Source of the DNA: Thiomonas arsenitoxydans
GTDB lineage: Bacteria > Pseudomonadota > Gammaproteobacteria > Burkholderiales > Burkholderiaceae_C
Assembly: GCF_000253115.1 (NCBI RefSeq)
Contig: NC_014145.1
Span: forward strand, 3,674,779 to 3,738,778
DNA length: 64,000 nucleotides
Direction: 5' to 3'
In this document: positions 35,262 to 45,225 of the stretch, one piece after another
How positions within the stretch are numbered: position 1 is the first letter of the stretch
Layout of the letters: every line of letters starts with the position of its first letter
Made by a program: the position numbers and the translations under genes
Notes under the pieces: generated by a model
Databases searched by the model: none
What the model was told of the DNA's origin: nothing
The model's input: the letters and a program-made list of their open reading frames with translations, nothing else

Positions 35262-35306
35262 TGTAGGAATGCCCTCATGATTCAGAGGGAATAGCGTGAA
35301 CAGACC

Positions 35307-36878
35307 CTAGTCGCAATACAGCTCGGTGCGATTACGCCCGCCCTGTTTGGCGCGATACATCGCCTGATCGGCCATCGACAGCACCCGGTCGATGCTCTGC
35401 ACCGGCGCATCGCATCCCGCGATGCCCAGACTCAGGCTCAAGCGCACCACCCCGGCCGAGGTCTGGAACGGGTGCGCCGCGACGAACTCGCGCACCCGTT
35501 CCGCCACCTCCAAGGCCTGCGACGCGCGCGTATGCGCGAGCAGAATGCAGAACTCCTCGCCGCCCATGCGAGCGAACACATCGCCCTCGCGCAAAAGCGA
35601 CAGCACCACCTGGGCAAACTCCACCAGGATTTCGTCACCCACCGGGTGGCCATAGCGGTCATTGATCTGCTTGAAATGGTCGAGATCGATCAGCATGATG
35701 CAAGGCCCTGGCTGCCCTGCGGGCCGCGTCCGCAGGGCGTGCTCGACCATGGCGAAAAATCCGCGCCGGTTCTGCAGCCCGGTCAACGGATCGGTGTGGG
35801 CCAGCGCGCGTAGTTGCTGTTCAAGGTGCTTCTGCGCTGAAATTTCGACCATGCCCGTGACAATGCAGTCCTCCCCGGCAAAGCGCAGCGGGCGCATGGA
35901 CAAGAGCGCGTCCACACCCTGCCCTCCAACCGTCTTCAGCCGCACTTCAGCCTGACGCACCGTGCCTTCGGCTTGCGGACGCTCGAGCAACTGCAGGCGC
36001 TGCGCCGGATTTTCGTAAAAATCGGTCGTGAACACGTCGCCGTGCGAGAGATCATGCGGGTCGAACAGCACCTTCGCCGCCGCGTTGTAACGCAACACCC
36101 GGGAATCGGCCACACGCACCAGCACCAGTGGCATCGGCGAGGCGTCGAACAAGTGTTCGAGGTTTTCCTCGCTTTGCTCGGCGCGCTGCCGCGCCTGCTG
36201 GGCCGCCTGCGCCTGCTGTTCGAGTCGGCGTCGGTCCAGCCACGCCAGCCGCATGCCCCGGCTGAGCGAGACCGCAATCTGCCATCCGGCCACGTTGGCA
36301 AAGCCGAACAGCACCAGCGCGATATTGACGTATTTGGCGTCAAAATGCAGCGAAGTCCAGACAACGAACGCGAACAGTACGGTAAACACTCCGCCCACCC
36401 ACATCGCCTCGCGTCGCATCACGGGCACATAGGCATAGCCGGCAAAGATCAGCGCCAGCGCGGTGATCGAGTGATAGTCCGCGCTGCCGCCATAGGCCAG
36501 CACCACCAGCAGGAACAGCACCATGATGCTCAGCTCGAAGCCGAGCAGCGCCGTCGCCACACGGCGCACATCCGGCACCTCCTTGGCCCGACCCACCCGC
36601 GCCAGCCACAGGCCCCAAGCCAGAATGCCAAAGCGCGCGACCAGCAAGCTCCAGTACACCGCCGTTGGACCGAGCACCGAAAGGTCGGTAAAGGTGGCGG
36701 AGAGAAAGGCCAAGGCGCCGTAAAGCCCGATCTGCCGCACCCGGTGGCCGATCACGCCCCATTCCGCGCGGATGAATATCTCGTCCTGCTGGCGGTCAGA
36801 GAAAAGCCCGTCCCTCCCGATGTGCCAGGAAGGATCCGCTTCACCGGGGGGCGCAACCACATGCAAAGAGTCGTACAT
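35307..36878 (-). CDS. Membrane-bound diguanylate cyclase with PAS domain
   Basis: 523 residues from the ATG at 36878. Five or six membrane helices occupy about residues 30-205, followed by a coiled-coil (RRLEQQAQAAQQARQRAEQSEE), a PAS domain (LFDASPMPLVLVRVADSRVLRYNAAA) and a GGDEF domain (HTDPLTGLQNRRGFF). The active site is GGEEF (near 445) and a product-inhibition I-site R-E-G-D sits five residues upstream (REGDVFARMGGEEF). It should make cyclic-di-GMP and be feedback-regulated. This could feed the MshEN domain in the EPS operon. The signal sensed is unknown. Confidence 0.92.
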   Translation of the reverse strand: MYDSLHVVAPPGEADPSWHIGRDGLFSDRQQDEIFIRAEWGVIGHRVRQIGLYGALAFLSATFTDLSVLGPTAVYWSLLVARFGILAWGLWLARVGRAKEVPDVRRVATALLGFELSIMVLFLLVVLAYGGSADYHSITALALIFAGYAYVPVMRREAMWVGGVFTVLFAFVVWTSLHFDAKYVNIALVLFGFANVAGWQIAVSLSRGMRLAWLDRRRLEQQAQAAQQARQRAEQSEENLEHLFDASPMPLVLVRVADSRVLRYNAAAKVLFDPHDLSHGDVFTTDFYENPAQRLQLLERPQAEGTVRQAEVRLKTVGGQGVDALLSMRPLRFAGEDCIVTGMVEISAQKHLEQQLRALAHTDPLTGLQNRRGFFAMVEHALRTRPAGQPGPCIMLIDLDHFKQINDRYGHPVGDEILVEFAQVVLSLLREGDVFARMGGEEFCILLAHTRASQALEVAERVREFVAAHPFQTSAGVVRLSLSLGIAGCDAPVQSIDRVLSMADQAMYRAKQGGRNRTELYCD

Positions 36879-37015
36879 GGACAAATTGGCACATCAACAA
36901 AACACGCATCGTATTGCCCAGACTACGCTTCGCAAAACTTGCCCTCCAAACGGAAGCGGAATAGTTCACAAAACCGGCCCGAGTTGAAGTCAACCGTCAT
37001 CAAGCCCCTCCTAAG

Positions 37016-40000
37016 ATGCCGCAAACAGCAGAAAATTCGTCTCTGGCGCACCCGACTTCCTCTCTCTGCATGTCAACCACGCTCTTGAGCCATCTCCCAG
37101 ACGCCGACGCCACGCCCCGAGCCTGTGACGAGCGCTGGCCCTTGAGCCAAACCCAGCAAGACATTCTGCTGCGCCAAGAGTTGCTCGGCAGCGCCATCTA
37201 CAACATCGGCCTGACCGTGAGCATCGACGGCGCGCTCGATGTGCTCGTGTTGCAGCGCGCCATTCAGGAAGTCGCCGCCGCCGAACCCATGCTGCGCGCC
37301 CGCGTGGTCGAGACCTCTCAAGGAAACGCCGGGCCGCCCCAAGTTTCCTTGACCCCCTCGGGGGGCGGGCTGGGCGCAGCCCGGCCCTGGGGGCACTCAG
37401 AAGGCCCGCGGTGGCAAATCGCCTCGGCGCAGACTTGGCGATTGCCCTACACCGACTTTTTCGCCGAGACCCACAGCCCCGACCGCGCCGCCCGGCTCGC
37501 CGCGCAAGCCATCGAGGCGATCAAAACCGAACCTACACCCCCGCAAGGCCCCCTCCTCTGGAAATCCGCCCTGTACCGCACCGCCGCGCAGCGCTACGCC
37601 TGGCTGCTGTGCTTCAACCACCTTCTGCTCGATGGCTATGGCGTCATGCGGGTCGGTCAGCGCATCGCTCAACGCTACAACGAGCTGCTGGACAATCCCC
37701 TGAGCGCCCCGCCGCAGCCCGGACCCGACTACGCACGGTTCCTCGAAAGAGAACAGGCCTACCTGCAGTCCGCCCGCTTCGAGCGAGACCATTCCTTCTG
37801 GCAGCAACGCATCGCAGGCGCCCAAGCGTTGGCCGCGGTTTCGGCCCCCGACCTTCAAACGCCACCCGAACCGCTGGTGCATCAGTGGCGCGTTAGCCCA
37901 TCGATCTGGGCGCACTATCTGCAACAGGCGGCCGAACAGGGCCTGACCCCGGCGCAGGGCGTCCACTTTTTTCTGGCAACGTACATCGCGCGTGTGACCG
38001 GACAGGCCGATGTGCTCATCGGCATGCCGCTGCACAACCGCAAGGATGCCCTCGACAAACAAACCGTCGGTCTGTTTGCCAACACCCTGCCCCTGCGACT
38101 CCACACCGCTGAAGACGACCGTCTGCCCAGCCTCATGCGCGCGCTGGCCGAAGACACCCGGCAGATCCTGCGCCATCAGCAATATCCGCTCGACCGCGCC
38201 CTGGCGCGACAGCCGCACCGGCAGGGCATCGCAGGCATGCCCTTCGACCTGATGGTGTCGTTCGAAGACTTCGATCCGCACGCCACGCTGGGAAACGCCC
38301 GCCTGTCCTTCGCCCCCTTCCGCGGACAACCCGGGTTTGCACCGATCGCCGCCTATGTGCGCCAATACGGCAACTCCGAAAATCGGCCCATCGATCTGGT
38401 GATCGACCCCCGCGCCCCTGCCGCGCTGCGACATACCGAATTTCTCAGCGCCCGCCTTGATCAGCACCTGGCCGAACTCATCGCCCATCCGCAAGCCCGT
38501 CTGCGCGATCTCGACCTGCTGTGCGCCCAAGAGCGCGCCGCACTGGCCGCGCTGAACCGCACCGCCCAGCCCCGCCCGGCGCCGCAGTGCATGCACCTGC
38601 TCGTCGCCGAACAGGCGCGCGCCACGCCGCAGGCGGTTGCGGTGCGCTTCGGCGACACCCAGCTGAGCTACGCCGAGCTAGAGCAGGCGGCCAACCGCCT
38701 GGCGCACACCCTGCGCGGTCTGGGGGTGCAACGCGACGTGCTCGTTCCCGTCATCATGGAACGCCGCGCCGAACTCGTCGTGGCCCTGCTCGCCGTGCTC
38801 AAGGCCGGCGGCGCCTACGTTCCGCTGGACGCGGACCTGCCTCCCGAACGCCTGCAGCGCATCCTGCTCGATACCCAGGCCCGCGTCGTACTCGCGCAGC
38901 CGTCGCTGCACGCCGCCGTGCGAGCGGCCGCGGCTTCGGAGACGCCACAGCTTCTCGATGCCGATCTGACGCCGCCCTACGGCGACGTTGACGCCCCCGT
39001 CACCGAAAGCACGCCCGACGACCTCGCCCTGGTCATCTTTACCTCGGGCTCCACCGGGCAACCCAAGGGCGTGATGATTCCGCACCGCGCCCTGTGCAAT
39101 CACAAGCTGTGGAACGCCCGCGTGCTCCAGTTCGGCCCGCACGACCGGCTGCTGCAAAAATCCTCGCTGAGTTTCGACGCGTCGATCTCAGAATTTTTCA
39201 TGCCCCTGATCTGCGGCGCGGCGGTTCACCTCGCCCCGCCTGGCCTGCAGCGCGATCTGCCCGCCCTGTTGCAATTCGTGCGCGAACAGGGCATCACCCA
39301 CCTCACCCTGGCACCCACCACCGCCCGGGCGCTGGTGGACGACCCCCAGCTGCCCGCCTGCACCAGCCTGCGCTACGTTCAGTTCGGCGGCGAGCCGCTG
39401 GACGCCGCCCTTGCCGCGCGCTTTCAGTCGCTGCTGCCGCAGCCCACCCTGCTCAACTACTACGGCCCGAGCGAAACCACCGAAGACAGCACGCTCTACG
39501 TCGTGGACGGCCCCATCACCCAGACGCGCGGCAACCTGCCCGTCGGACGACCGATCGACAACACCCGCGCCTACGTGCTCGACGAGCAGTTGCGGCAAAT
39601 ACCCTTCGATGTCACCGGCGAAATCTGCATCGCCGGTCTGGGCGTGGCGCGGGGCTACCTCGGCCAGCCCGAACTCACCGCCGAGCGCTTTTTGCCCGAC
39701 CCCTTCTGCCCCGGTGAGCGCCTGTACCGCACCGGCGATCTGGGCTACTGGTCGGCCGATGGGCAGCTGCACCTCGTCGGCCGCAATGACGAGCAGATCA
39801 AGATCTGCGGTTTTCGCATCGAAATCGGCGAAATCGAACGCCGCCTCGCCGCCCACCCCGCCGTGGCGCAGGCGGCGGTCGTTTCCTGGATGCCGCGCGA
39901 AAACGACCCGCAACTAGCTGCCTATGTCGTTTGGCGCGAAGGCCAACAGCAGACCCCTCTGAGCACCCTGCAGCAGTCCCTACAGACCTTGCTGCCTCAC

Positions 40001-43000
40001 CATGCAATGCCCTGCTCATGGCAGATTTTGACCGCCATGCCATTGGCTGCAAGCGGAAAAATTGACAAGCGGGCGTTGCCCACCCCGCAGTGTCTTTCTA
40101 CCGCCCAGGCGCAGGCGCGGACATTACCGAATACTCCTACGGAAAAGACCCTGTGGGCTATCTGGAGTGAAGTGCTGCACACCGATGACTTTGGCGTGCA
40201 TGATCACTTTTTCGACTTGGGTGGTCACTCGCTCACGCTCACCCAAGTGCGCTCTCGAATCCAAACCCAGTTCGGACTTGAACTGCCCCTGGCGCTTCTG
40301 TTCACTTACCTGAGCATCGACAAACTCGCTGCTTATCTGGATCAGCACGCCCTCCCAAATATCGTCACGGTCGGAGATTCGCCTGCTGAGGGCGCAGACA
40401 ACTCAGGCTTCGAGACAGAGTCGCTTCGACAGCCACGTCTTGCACAAACAAGCACGCCAGAAATCAGTGCCGAAGAGTATTCCGCGATAGCACCAACGAC
40501 GTCGCGCTCCGGCATGCGGCAACTTGTCTCGATCTCTTCCTCGGGCGACTGCGAGTCTGGCTATTTGCCGACTTCGTTATCTCAACGTCGTATGTGGGTC
40601 ATTCAGCAGTTTCATCCGGATTCGGTCGCCTACAACATCACCGCGCCGTTGCGGCTACGAGGAACTCTTGATCTGTCTTTGTTTAGACAGACCCTCGATC
40701 TTCTGATCGCGCGCCATGAAGGGTTGCGCACCCAGTTCGCCCTGCGAAATCAGGAGCCCGCGCAAATCATTCTTCCTGCGTCACCTGCGAGTCTGGAATT
40801 CATCGACCTGCGAGGGATAGACGAATCCGATCGTGAGCAAACCGCCAGACAGATAGCGCAAGCGTTTGCTGCCCAGCCTTTTGATCTTGCCACTGCACCA
40901 CTTTTCCGCGTTGCTCTCCTGCGAACGCGGGAAAACGAGCATGTGCTGCTCTGGGTCCTGCACCACACCATCTCCGACAACTGGGCGATATCTGTGCTGA
41001 CACGAGACGCTCTCAAGATTTACTCCCGGCTGCATCAAGGCCAGACCGATCCGTCCAAGATGGGCCTGCCAGAACTGACGACTCAGTATTCTGATTACGC
41101 AATCGAGCAACGCAGCCCGCGCGCCGCTGAGGCACGTCAGGCTCACATGGCTTACTGGGTGGAACAGCTGCAGGGCTTAACTGATCTTCTTTTGCCAACC
41201 GATTTTCCGCGCCCATCCGAACCAAGTTTCAGGGGGCGCACGCTACATGCGCAGTTGTCCGAGTCTTTGATTCAGGCGCTACGACACATCGGCGTGTCCC
41301 ACGGCGCTACCCCTTTCATGCTGCTGCTGGCCAGCTTCAACGTGCTGCTTGCGCGCCTGAGCCGCAGCACCGACATCGCCGTCGGCACGCCCATCGCCAA
41401 CCGCCACCATGCCGCGACCGAGCAGCTTGTGGGCACCCTGGTCAACACCCTGGTGATGCGCAATACCGTCGAGCCGCAAGCCACCTTCGACCAGCTAGTC
41501 CAGCAAGTGCGCGACACCGCGCTCACGGCTTACGCTCACCAGGACGCCCCGTTCGACGAGCTGGTCGAACGGCTCGAAGCCCAACGTGCAGACCAGCCAC
41601 AGGGCTTGGTACGGGTGCTGTTCAACGTGCTTAATGCGCCCATCGGCCAACTGGCAGACGTACCGTTCACTTACGAAGTTTTCGACTTCGATAGGGTTTC
41701 CGCGCAGTTCGACCTGTCCATCCACGTCGATACCGAATTCAGCCGTCACATCCAGCTCGAATACTCCACCGATCTGTTCAGCTTGGATACCGCGCAGCGC
41801 CTGCTCGACAGCTATGTTTTCCTCACCGAGCAACTGCTGGCGCAACCCGCTCTGCCCGTGTCGAGTCATGCCCTGGTCACGCCCGCCCAGCGTGCCGTGC
41901 TCGATCAGTGGAACACCACGCCACAGCCGCTGACCGCGCCGCTCACCTTGCCCGCCGCGCTGCAGCTCGACGCGCCCGACCGCCGCGACCACCTCGCCCT
42001 CACCGACGCACTGGGCCATACGCTGCGCTACGGCGAACTTCACGCCCGCGCGCTGGGCATCGCCCACCACCTGCGCCAGATGGGCGTGGGACGCGGCGAC
42101 CGCGTCGGGCTGTGCCTGCACCGTCACGCCGACATGCTCGCCGCGCTGCTGGGCGTGCTGCAGTCTGGCGCCGCCTATGTCCCGCTCGACCCCGGCTTTC
42201 CGCCCGAGCGCCTGCATTACATGGCCACCGATGCTCAGCTGCGCTGCCTGCTCACCCAGACCGCCCTGCTGCCGCTATTGGCCAATGCCGACGTGCCGCA
42301 ACTCGCGCTCGACAGCGCGCCGCTAGCCGGACTTCGCCGCGACGCCCCCCTCCCGCCCGACCCCGCCCGCGACGCCCGCCCCGACGACCCGGCCTACCTG
42401 ATCTACACCTCAGGCTCCACCGGACGGCCCAAGGGGGTGGAGGTGCCGCACCGCGCCGTGGTGAATTTTCTGCGCAGCATGGCGCGCGAACCCGGGCTGC
42501 AAAGCGACGACGTCCTGCTCGCCGTGACCACGCTCTCGTTCGACATCGCCGTGCTCGAACTGCTGTTGCCGCTGACCGTGGGCGCGCGCGTGGTGCTGGC
42601 CGATCACGCCCAGTCGCGCGATCCCTTTGCCCTGCGCGACCTGCTGCAAACCAGCCAGGCCACGGTGCTGCAGGCCACGCCCTCGACCTGGCGCATGCTG
42701 CTCGACGTCGGCTGGCCCGGCAACCCCGACCCCTTCCGTCCCCCCAGACTTCGCGCCTTCATCGGCGGCGAAGCCCTGCCCGCCGATCTGGCGCCGCGTC
42801 TGCTCGCCGCCTGCGCCGAAGTGTGGAACCTGTACGGTCCGACCGAAACCACCGTCTGGTCCACCTGCTGGCAGGTGCAGCCGGGGCAGCCCATCGTGAT
42901 CGGCCGACCCATCGCCAACACCCAGGTCTGGATACTCGATCCGCAGGGCCAGCTCTGCCCCATCGGCACGCCGGGCGAAATCCACATCGGCGGCGCCGGC

Positions 43001-43726
43001 GTCACGCTGGGCTATTTTCAGCGGCCCGAACTCACCGCCGAGCGCTTCATCCCCGATCCGTTCAGCGCCGATGCCCAGGCCAGTCTGTACAAAACCGGCG
43101 ATCTCGGCCGCTGGCGGCACGACGGCCAGCTCGAACACCTCGGCCGTCTCGATCATCAGGTGAAAATTCGTGGCTTTCGCATCGAACTGGGCGAAATCGA
43201 AGCCGCGCTGCGCGAGCAAGCCGGCGTGGCCACCTGCGTGCTCACCACCTACGCCCCCACCCCTCAAGACGTGCGCCTCGTCGCCTACCTCGTGGCGAAA
43301 CCGGGCGCCGCGCCCAATCCGGCCGATCTGCGCCAGGCCCTGCGCGCGCGCCTGCCCGACTACATGGTGCCGCAGCACCTCGTGCCACTCGACGCCTTGC
43401 CCCTGCTGCCCAACGGCAAGCTCGACCGCGCCGCCCTGCCCGCCCCCCAAACCGCCGCTCCGGCGGCGCACACGCGCCAAGCCGCACGCCTGCCGTCCAC
43501 GCCGCAAGAGCAGCAGATCGCCGCCATCTGGCGCGAGCTGCTCGGCGTCGAGCGGGTGCAACTCACCGACAACTTCTTCGATCTGGGCGGCCACTCGCTG
43601 CTGGCCATGCGCGCCGTCATCGCCATCGAGCAGCAGCTCGGCTGGCGCATCGCCCCGCGTCGGCTGATTTTCGAAAGCCTGGGGCAACTCGCCCGCCCCG
43701 GCGCTGCTGAACCTCACACCGTCTGA
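37016..43726 (+). CDS. Dimodular non-ribosomal peptide synthetase (C-A-T-C-A-T, no thioesterase)
   Basis: 2236 residues. C1 (about 42-480) has NHLLLDG in place of HHxxxDG, keeping the second, catalytic His. A1 (about 515-1010) has FTSGSTGQPKGV, YGPSETTEDS and ASGKIDKRAL; T1 carries the phosphopantetheine Ser1072 in DLGGHSL. C2 (about 1190-1620) has HHTISDN (1316-1322). A2 (about 1640-2140) has YTSGSTGRPKGV, YGPTETTVWS and NGKLDRAAL; T2 Ser is 2194. By manual alignment the A2 code reads D-I-L-Q-A-I-L-V-W-K, nearest to glycine-type codes; A1 (D-A-S-T-V-F-Y-E-D-K) fits none I know. There is no TE, reductase or epimerase. A repeat-derived insert lies at residues 106-127. Start at 37016 or 37070. 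Confidence 0.93.
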   Translation: MPQTAENSSLAHPTSSLCMSTTLLSHLPDADATPRACDERWPLSQTQQDILLRQELLGSAIYNIGLTVSIDGALDVLVLQRAIQEVAAAEPMLRARVVETSQGNAGPPQVSLTPSGGGLGAARPWGHSEGPRWQIASAQTWRLPYTDFFAETHSPDRAARLAAQAIEAIKTEPTPPQGPLLWKSALYRTAAQRYAWLLCFNHLLLDGYGVMRVGQRIAQRYNELLDNPLSAPPQPGPDYARFLEREQAYLQSARFERDHSFWQQRIAGAQALAAVSAPDLQTPPEPLVHQWRVSPSIWAHYLQQAAEQGLTPAQGVHFFLATYIARVTGQADVLIGMPLHNRKDALDKQTVGLFANTLPLRLHTAEDDRLPSLMRALAEDTRQILRHQQYPLDRALARQPHRQGIAGMPFDLMVSFEDFDPHATLGNARLSFAPFRGQPGFAPIAAYVRQYGNSENRPIDLVIDPRAPAALRHTEFLSARLDQHLAELIAHPQARLRDLDLLCAQERAALAALNRTAQPRPAPQCMHLLVAEQARATPQAVAVRFGDTQLSYAELEQAANRLAHTLRGLGVQRDVLVPVIMERRAELVVALLAVLKAGGAYVPLDADLPPERLQRILLDTQARVVLAQPSLHAAVRAAAASETPQLLDADLTPPYGDVDAPVTESTPDDLALVIFTSGSTGQPKGVMIPHRALCNHKLWNARVLQFGPHDRLLQKSSLSFDASISEFFMPLICGAAVHLAPPGLQRDLPALLQFVREQGITHLTLAPTTARALVDDPQLPACTSLRYVQFGGEPLDAALAARFQSLLPQPTLLNYYGPSETTEDSTLYVVDGPITQTRGNLPVGRPIDNTRAYVLDEQLRQIPFDVTGEICIAGLGVARGYLGQPELTAERFLPDPFCPGERLYRTGDLGYWSADGQLHLVGRNDEQIKICGFRIEIGEIERRLAAHPAVAQAAVVSWMPRENDPQLAAYVVWREGQQQTPLSTLQQSLQTLLPHHAMPCSWQILTAMPLAASGKIDKRALPTPQCLSTAQAQARTLPNTPTEKTLWAIWSEVLHTDDFGVHDHFFDLGGHSLTLTQVRSRIQTQFGLELPLALLFTYLSIDKLAAYLDQHALPNIVTVGDSPAEGADNSGFETESLRQPRLAQTSTPEISAEEYSAIAPTTSRSGMRQLVSISSSGDCESGYLPTSLSQRRMWVIQQFHPDSVAYNITAPLRLRGTLDLSLFRQTLDLLIARHEGLRTQFALRNQEPAQIILPASPASLEFIDLRGIDESDREQTARQIAQAFAAQPFDLATAPLFRVALLRTRENEHVLLWVLHHTISDNWAISVLTRDALKIYSRLHQGQTDPSKMGLPELTTQYSDYAIEQRSPRAAEARQAHMAYWVEQLQGLTDLLLPTDFPRPSEPSFRGRTLHAQLSESLIQALRHIGVSHGATPFMLLLASFNVLLARLSRSTDIAVGTPIANRHHAATEQLVGTLVNTLVMRNTVEPQATFDQLVQQVRDTALTAYAHQDAPFDELVERLEAQRADQPQGLVRVLFNVLNAPIGQLADVPFTYEVFDFDRVSAQFDLSIHVDTEFSRHIQLEYSTDLFSLDTAQRLLDSYVFLTEQLLAQPALPVSSHALVTPAQRAVLDQWNTTPQPLTAPLTLPAALQLDAPDRRDHLALTDALGHTLRYGELHARALGIAHHLRQMGVGRGDRVGLCLHRHADMLAALLGVLQSGAAYVPLDPGFPPERLHYMATDAQLRCLLTQTALLPLLANADVPQLALDSAPLAGLRRDAPLPPDPARDARPDDPAYLIYTSGSTGRPKGVEVPHRAVVNFLRSMAREPGLQSDDVLLAVTTLSFDIAVLELLLPLTVGARVVLADHAQSRDPFALRDLLQTSQATVLQATPSTWRMLLDVGWPGNPDPFRPPRLRAFIGGEALPADLAPRLLAACAEVWNLYGPTETTVWSTCWQVQPGQPIVIGRPIANTQVWILDPQGQLCPIGTPGEIHIGGAGVTLGYFQRPELTAERFIPDPFSADAQASLYKTGDLGRWRHDGQLEHLGRLDHQVKIRGFRIELGEIEAALREQAGVATCVLTTYAPTPQDVRLVAYLVAKPGAAPNPADLRQALRARLPDYMVPQHLVPLDALPLLPNGKLDRAALPAPQTAAPAAHTRQAARLPSTPQEQQIAAIWRELLGVERVQLTDNFFDLGGHSLLAMRAVIAIEQQLGWRIAPRRLIFESLGQLARPGAAEPHTV
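37333..37394. repeat. Palindromic intergenic-type repeat inside the NRPS coding sequence
   Basis: The stretch starts GCCGCCCCAAGTTT, contains CCCCCTCGGGGGGC and GGGCGCAGCCC, and ends CTGGGGGC. The same start, core and end occur in an intergenic copy at 52095-52234, and a reverse copy lies at 45724-45791. It is translated in frame as a Gly/Pro/Ser-rich loop (PPQVSLTPSGGGLGAARPWG). Confidence 0.75.
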
Positions 43727-43740
43727 GCCCGGCGCCCGCC

Positions 43741-44583
43741 ATGCCCGCTGTGCCCGTGCGCGACGCCCTCGGCCAGCCGATTGCCGCAGCCGACGCCCAG
43801 GCGCGCATCGCCAGCCTGGTTCCCAGCCTGACCGAAACCCTGTTCGCCCTCGGGCTGCGGCAGCACCTCGTGGCCCGCACCGGGTTCTGCGTGCATCCCC
43901 GCGCCGAGGTGCGCGCCATTCCCAAGGTCGGCGGCACCAAAGACGTCCACCTCGACGCCCTGCGCGCGCTGCAGCCCACCCATGTGCTAGTCAACATCGA
44001 CGAAAACACCCGCGAAACCGTGGATGCGCTGCGCACCTTCGTGCCCCACATCATCGTCACCCATCCGCAAGCCCCGCAAGACAACCTGAGCCTGTTCGAC
44101 CAGCTCGGCGCGGCCTTCGGCCGCCTGCCCGGCGTGACCGAGCGCGTCGCCGCCCTGCGCCAGCAGTTGCAAGCCGTACTGGAGGAGGTGCAAACCCGCC
44201 CCGGCGCGCCGCGCAAGGTGCTCTACCTCATCTGGCGCGATCCGTGGATGACCGTGGCGCGCGACACCTACATCAGCCAAAGCCTCGCCGCCGTGCGCTG
44301 GCACACCCTGCCCGAGGTGCTGGGCGGTGATGGCCTGCATCAGCCTGGCCGCAGCCGCTATCCGGTGTTCGACTGGTCGGCAGACTGGCTCGGCGCGGTG
44401 GACGAGGTGCTGCTGTCCAGCGAGCCCTATCGCTTCGGCGCCCGGCATGCGGCCGAAGTGCGCAGCCTGCTCGCCGCGCGCGGCTTGCCCCCGGCCGTGC
44501 GCTGCATCCCCGGCGAATGGGCCAGCTGGTACGGCGTGCGCGCCATCGACGGCCTCAGGCAACTCGCCGCACTGGCGCGCTGA
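43741..44583 (+). CDS. Helical-backbone metal receptor-like protein (BtuF/FhuD fold, no signal peptide)
   Basis: 280 residues, starting 14 bases after the NRPS stop. The fold is that of periplasmic cobalamin/siderophore-binding proteins: IASLVPSLTETLFALGLRQHLVARTGFC, KVGGTKDVHLDALRALQPTHVLV, and a long linking helix, then VLYLIWRDPWMTVARDTYI. No signal peptide or lipobox is present, so it is probably cytoplasmic, as are many Burkholderiales members. The ligand is unknown. Proximity to the NRPS suggests a metal-chelating product, but this is weak. Confidence 0.75.
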   Translation: MPAVPVRDALGQPIAAADAQARIASLVPSLTETLFALGLRQHLVARTGFCVHPRAEVRAIPKVGGTKDVHLDALRALQPTHVLVNIDENTRETVDALRTFVPHIIVTHPQAPQDNLSLFDQLGAAFGRLPGVTERVAALRQQLQAVLEEVQTRPGAPRKVLYLIWRDPWMTVARDTYISQSLAAVRWHTLPEVLGGDGLHQPGRSRYPVFDWSADWLGAVDEVLLSSEPYRFGARHAAEVRSLLAARGLPPAVRCIPGEWASWYGVRAIDGLRQLAALAR

Positions 44584-44649
44584 AGCGGCTGGCCTCAGCG
44601 CCCAAGCGGGGCTACAGTCCAGTCATTCCATTTTCTTTATGTTTCCATC

Positions 44650-45207
44650 ATGCCGCGCATCGCCTACTTACCGCAACACCACGCCGAGCCCGAAGAACTG
44701 GTGGCCGCCATACGCCAGCGGCGCGGCGGAGAACTGCTCAACCTCGACCGCATGCTGCTGCACAGCCCCGCATTCGCGCGCGGCTGGAATGGCCTGCTGG
44801 GCGCGGTGCGTGGCGAGCTGGAGCTCGAAGCCGATTTGCGCGAACTCGCCATTTGCGTCGTGGCGCGACTCAATGGGGCCGAGTATGAATTCATGCATCA
44901 CGCCCCGCTGTTTCTAGCCGCCGGCGGCTGCGCCGAGCAGCTCGCGCTGCTGCACGACATTCCTGCGGCGGTGGAAAACCGGCTAGCGTTCTCCCCCCGC
45001 GAGCGCGCAGTGCTGGCGCTCACCTACGACATGACCCGGCGCGTGCGGGTGAGTGAAGCGCATTTCGCCGCCGTCCGCGCCTTGCTGTCGCCCAAGCAAG
45101 TGGTCGAGCTCGTCGGCGTGGTCGCCACGTACAACATGGTGTCGCGGTTCCTGGTGGCGCTCGACGTGGGCATAGAAGACCGCTCAGAGTCGGACGCGGC
45201 GCACTGA
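44650..45207 (+). CDS. Carboxymuconolactone decarboxylase/AhpD-family protein
   Basis: 185 residues, all helical. The CMD core RELAICVVARLNGAEYEFMHHAP is present with the conserved E-x-x-x-H-H, and LAFSPRERAVLALTYDMTR and VVELVGVVATYNMVSRFLVAL follow. The CxxC pair of AhpD peroxidase partners is absent, so redox activity is doubtful. The family includes lyases and hypothetical proteins; substrate unknown. It may be part of the NRPS transcription unit, since all these genes point the same way with short gaps. Confidence 0.8.
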   Translation: MPRIAYLPQHHAEPEELVAAIRQRRGGELLNLDRMLLHSPAFARGWNGLLGAVRGELELEADLRELAICVVARLNGAEYEFMHHAPLFLAAGGCAEQLALLHDIPAAVENRLAFSPRERAVLALTYDMTRRVRVSEAHFAAVRALLSPKQVVELVGVVATYNMVSRFLVALDVGIEDRSESDAAH

Positions 45208-45225
45208 AGCAAAAAAGGGGACGGC

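Noticed and set aside
41908..43710. 600-codon plus-strand ORF within the NRPS
   Set aside because: Its product is a low-complexity Arg/Pro/Ala sequence, a shadow of the high-GC A2 domain in frame with the NRPS in another phase.
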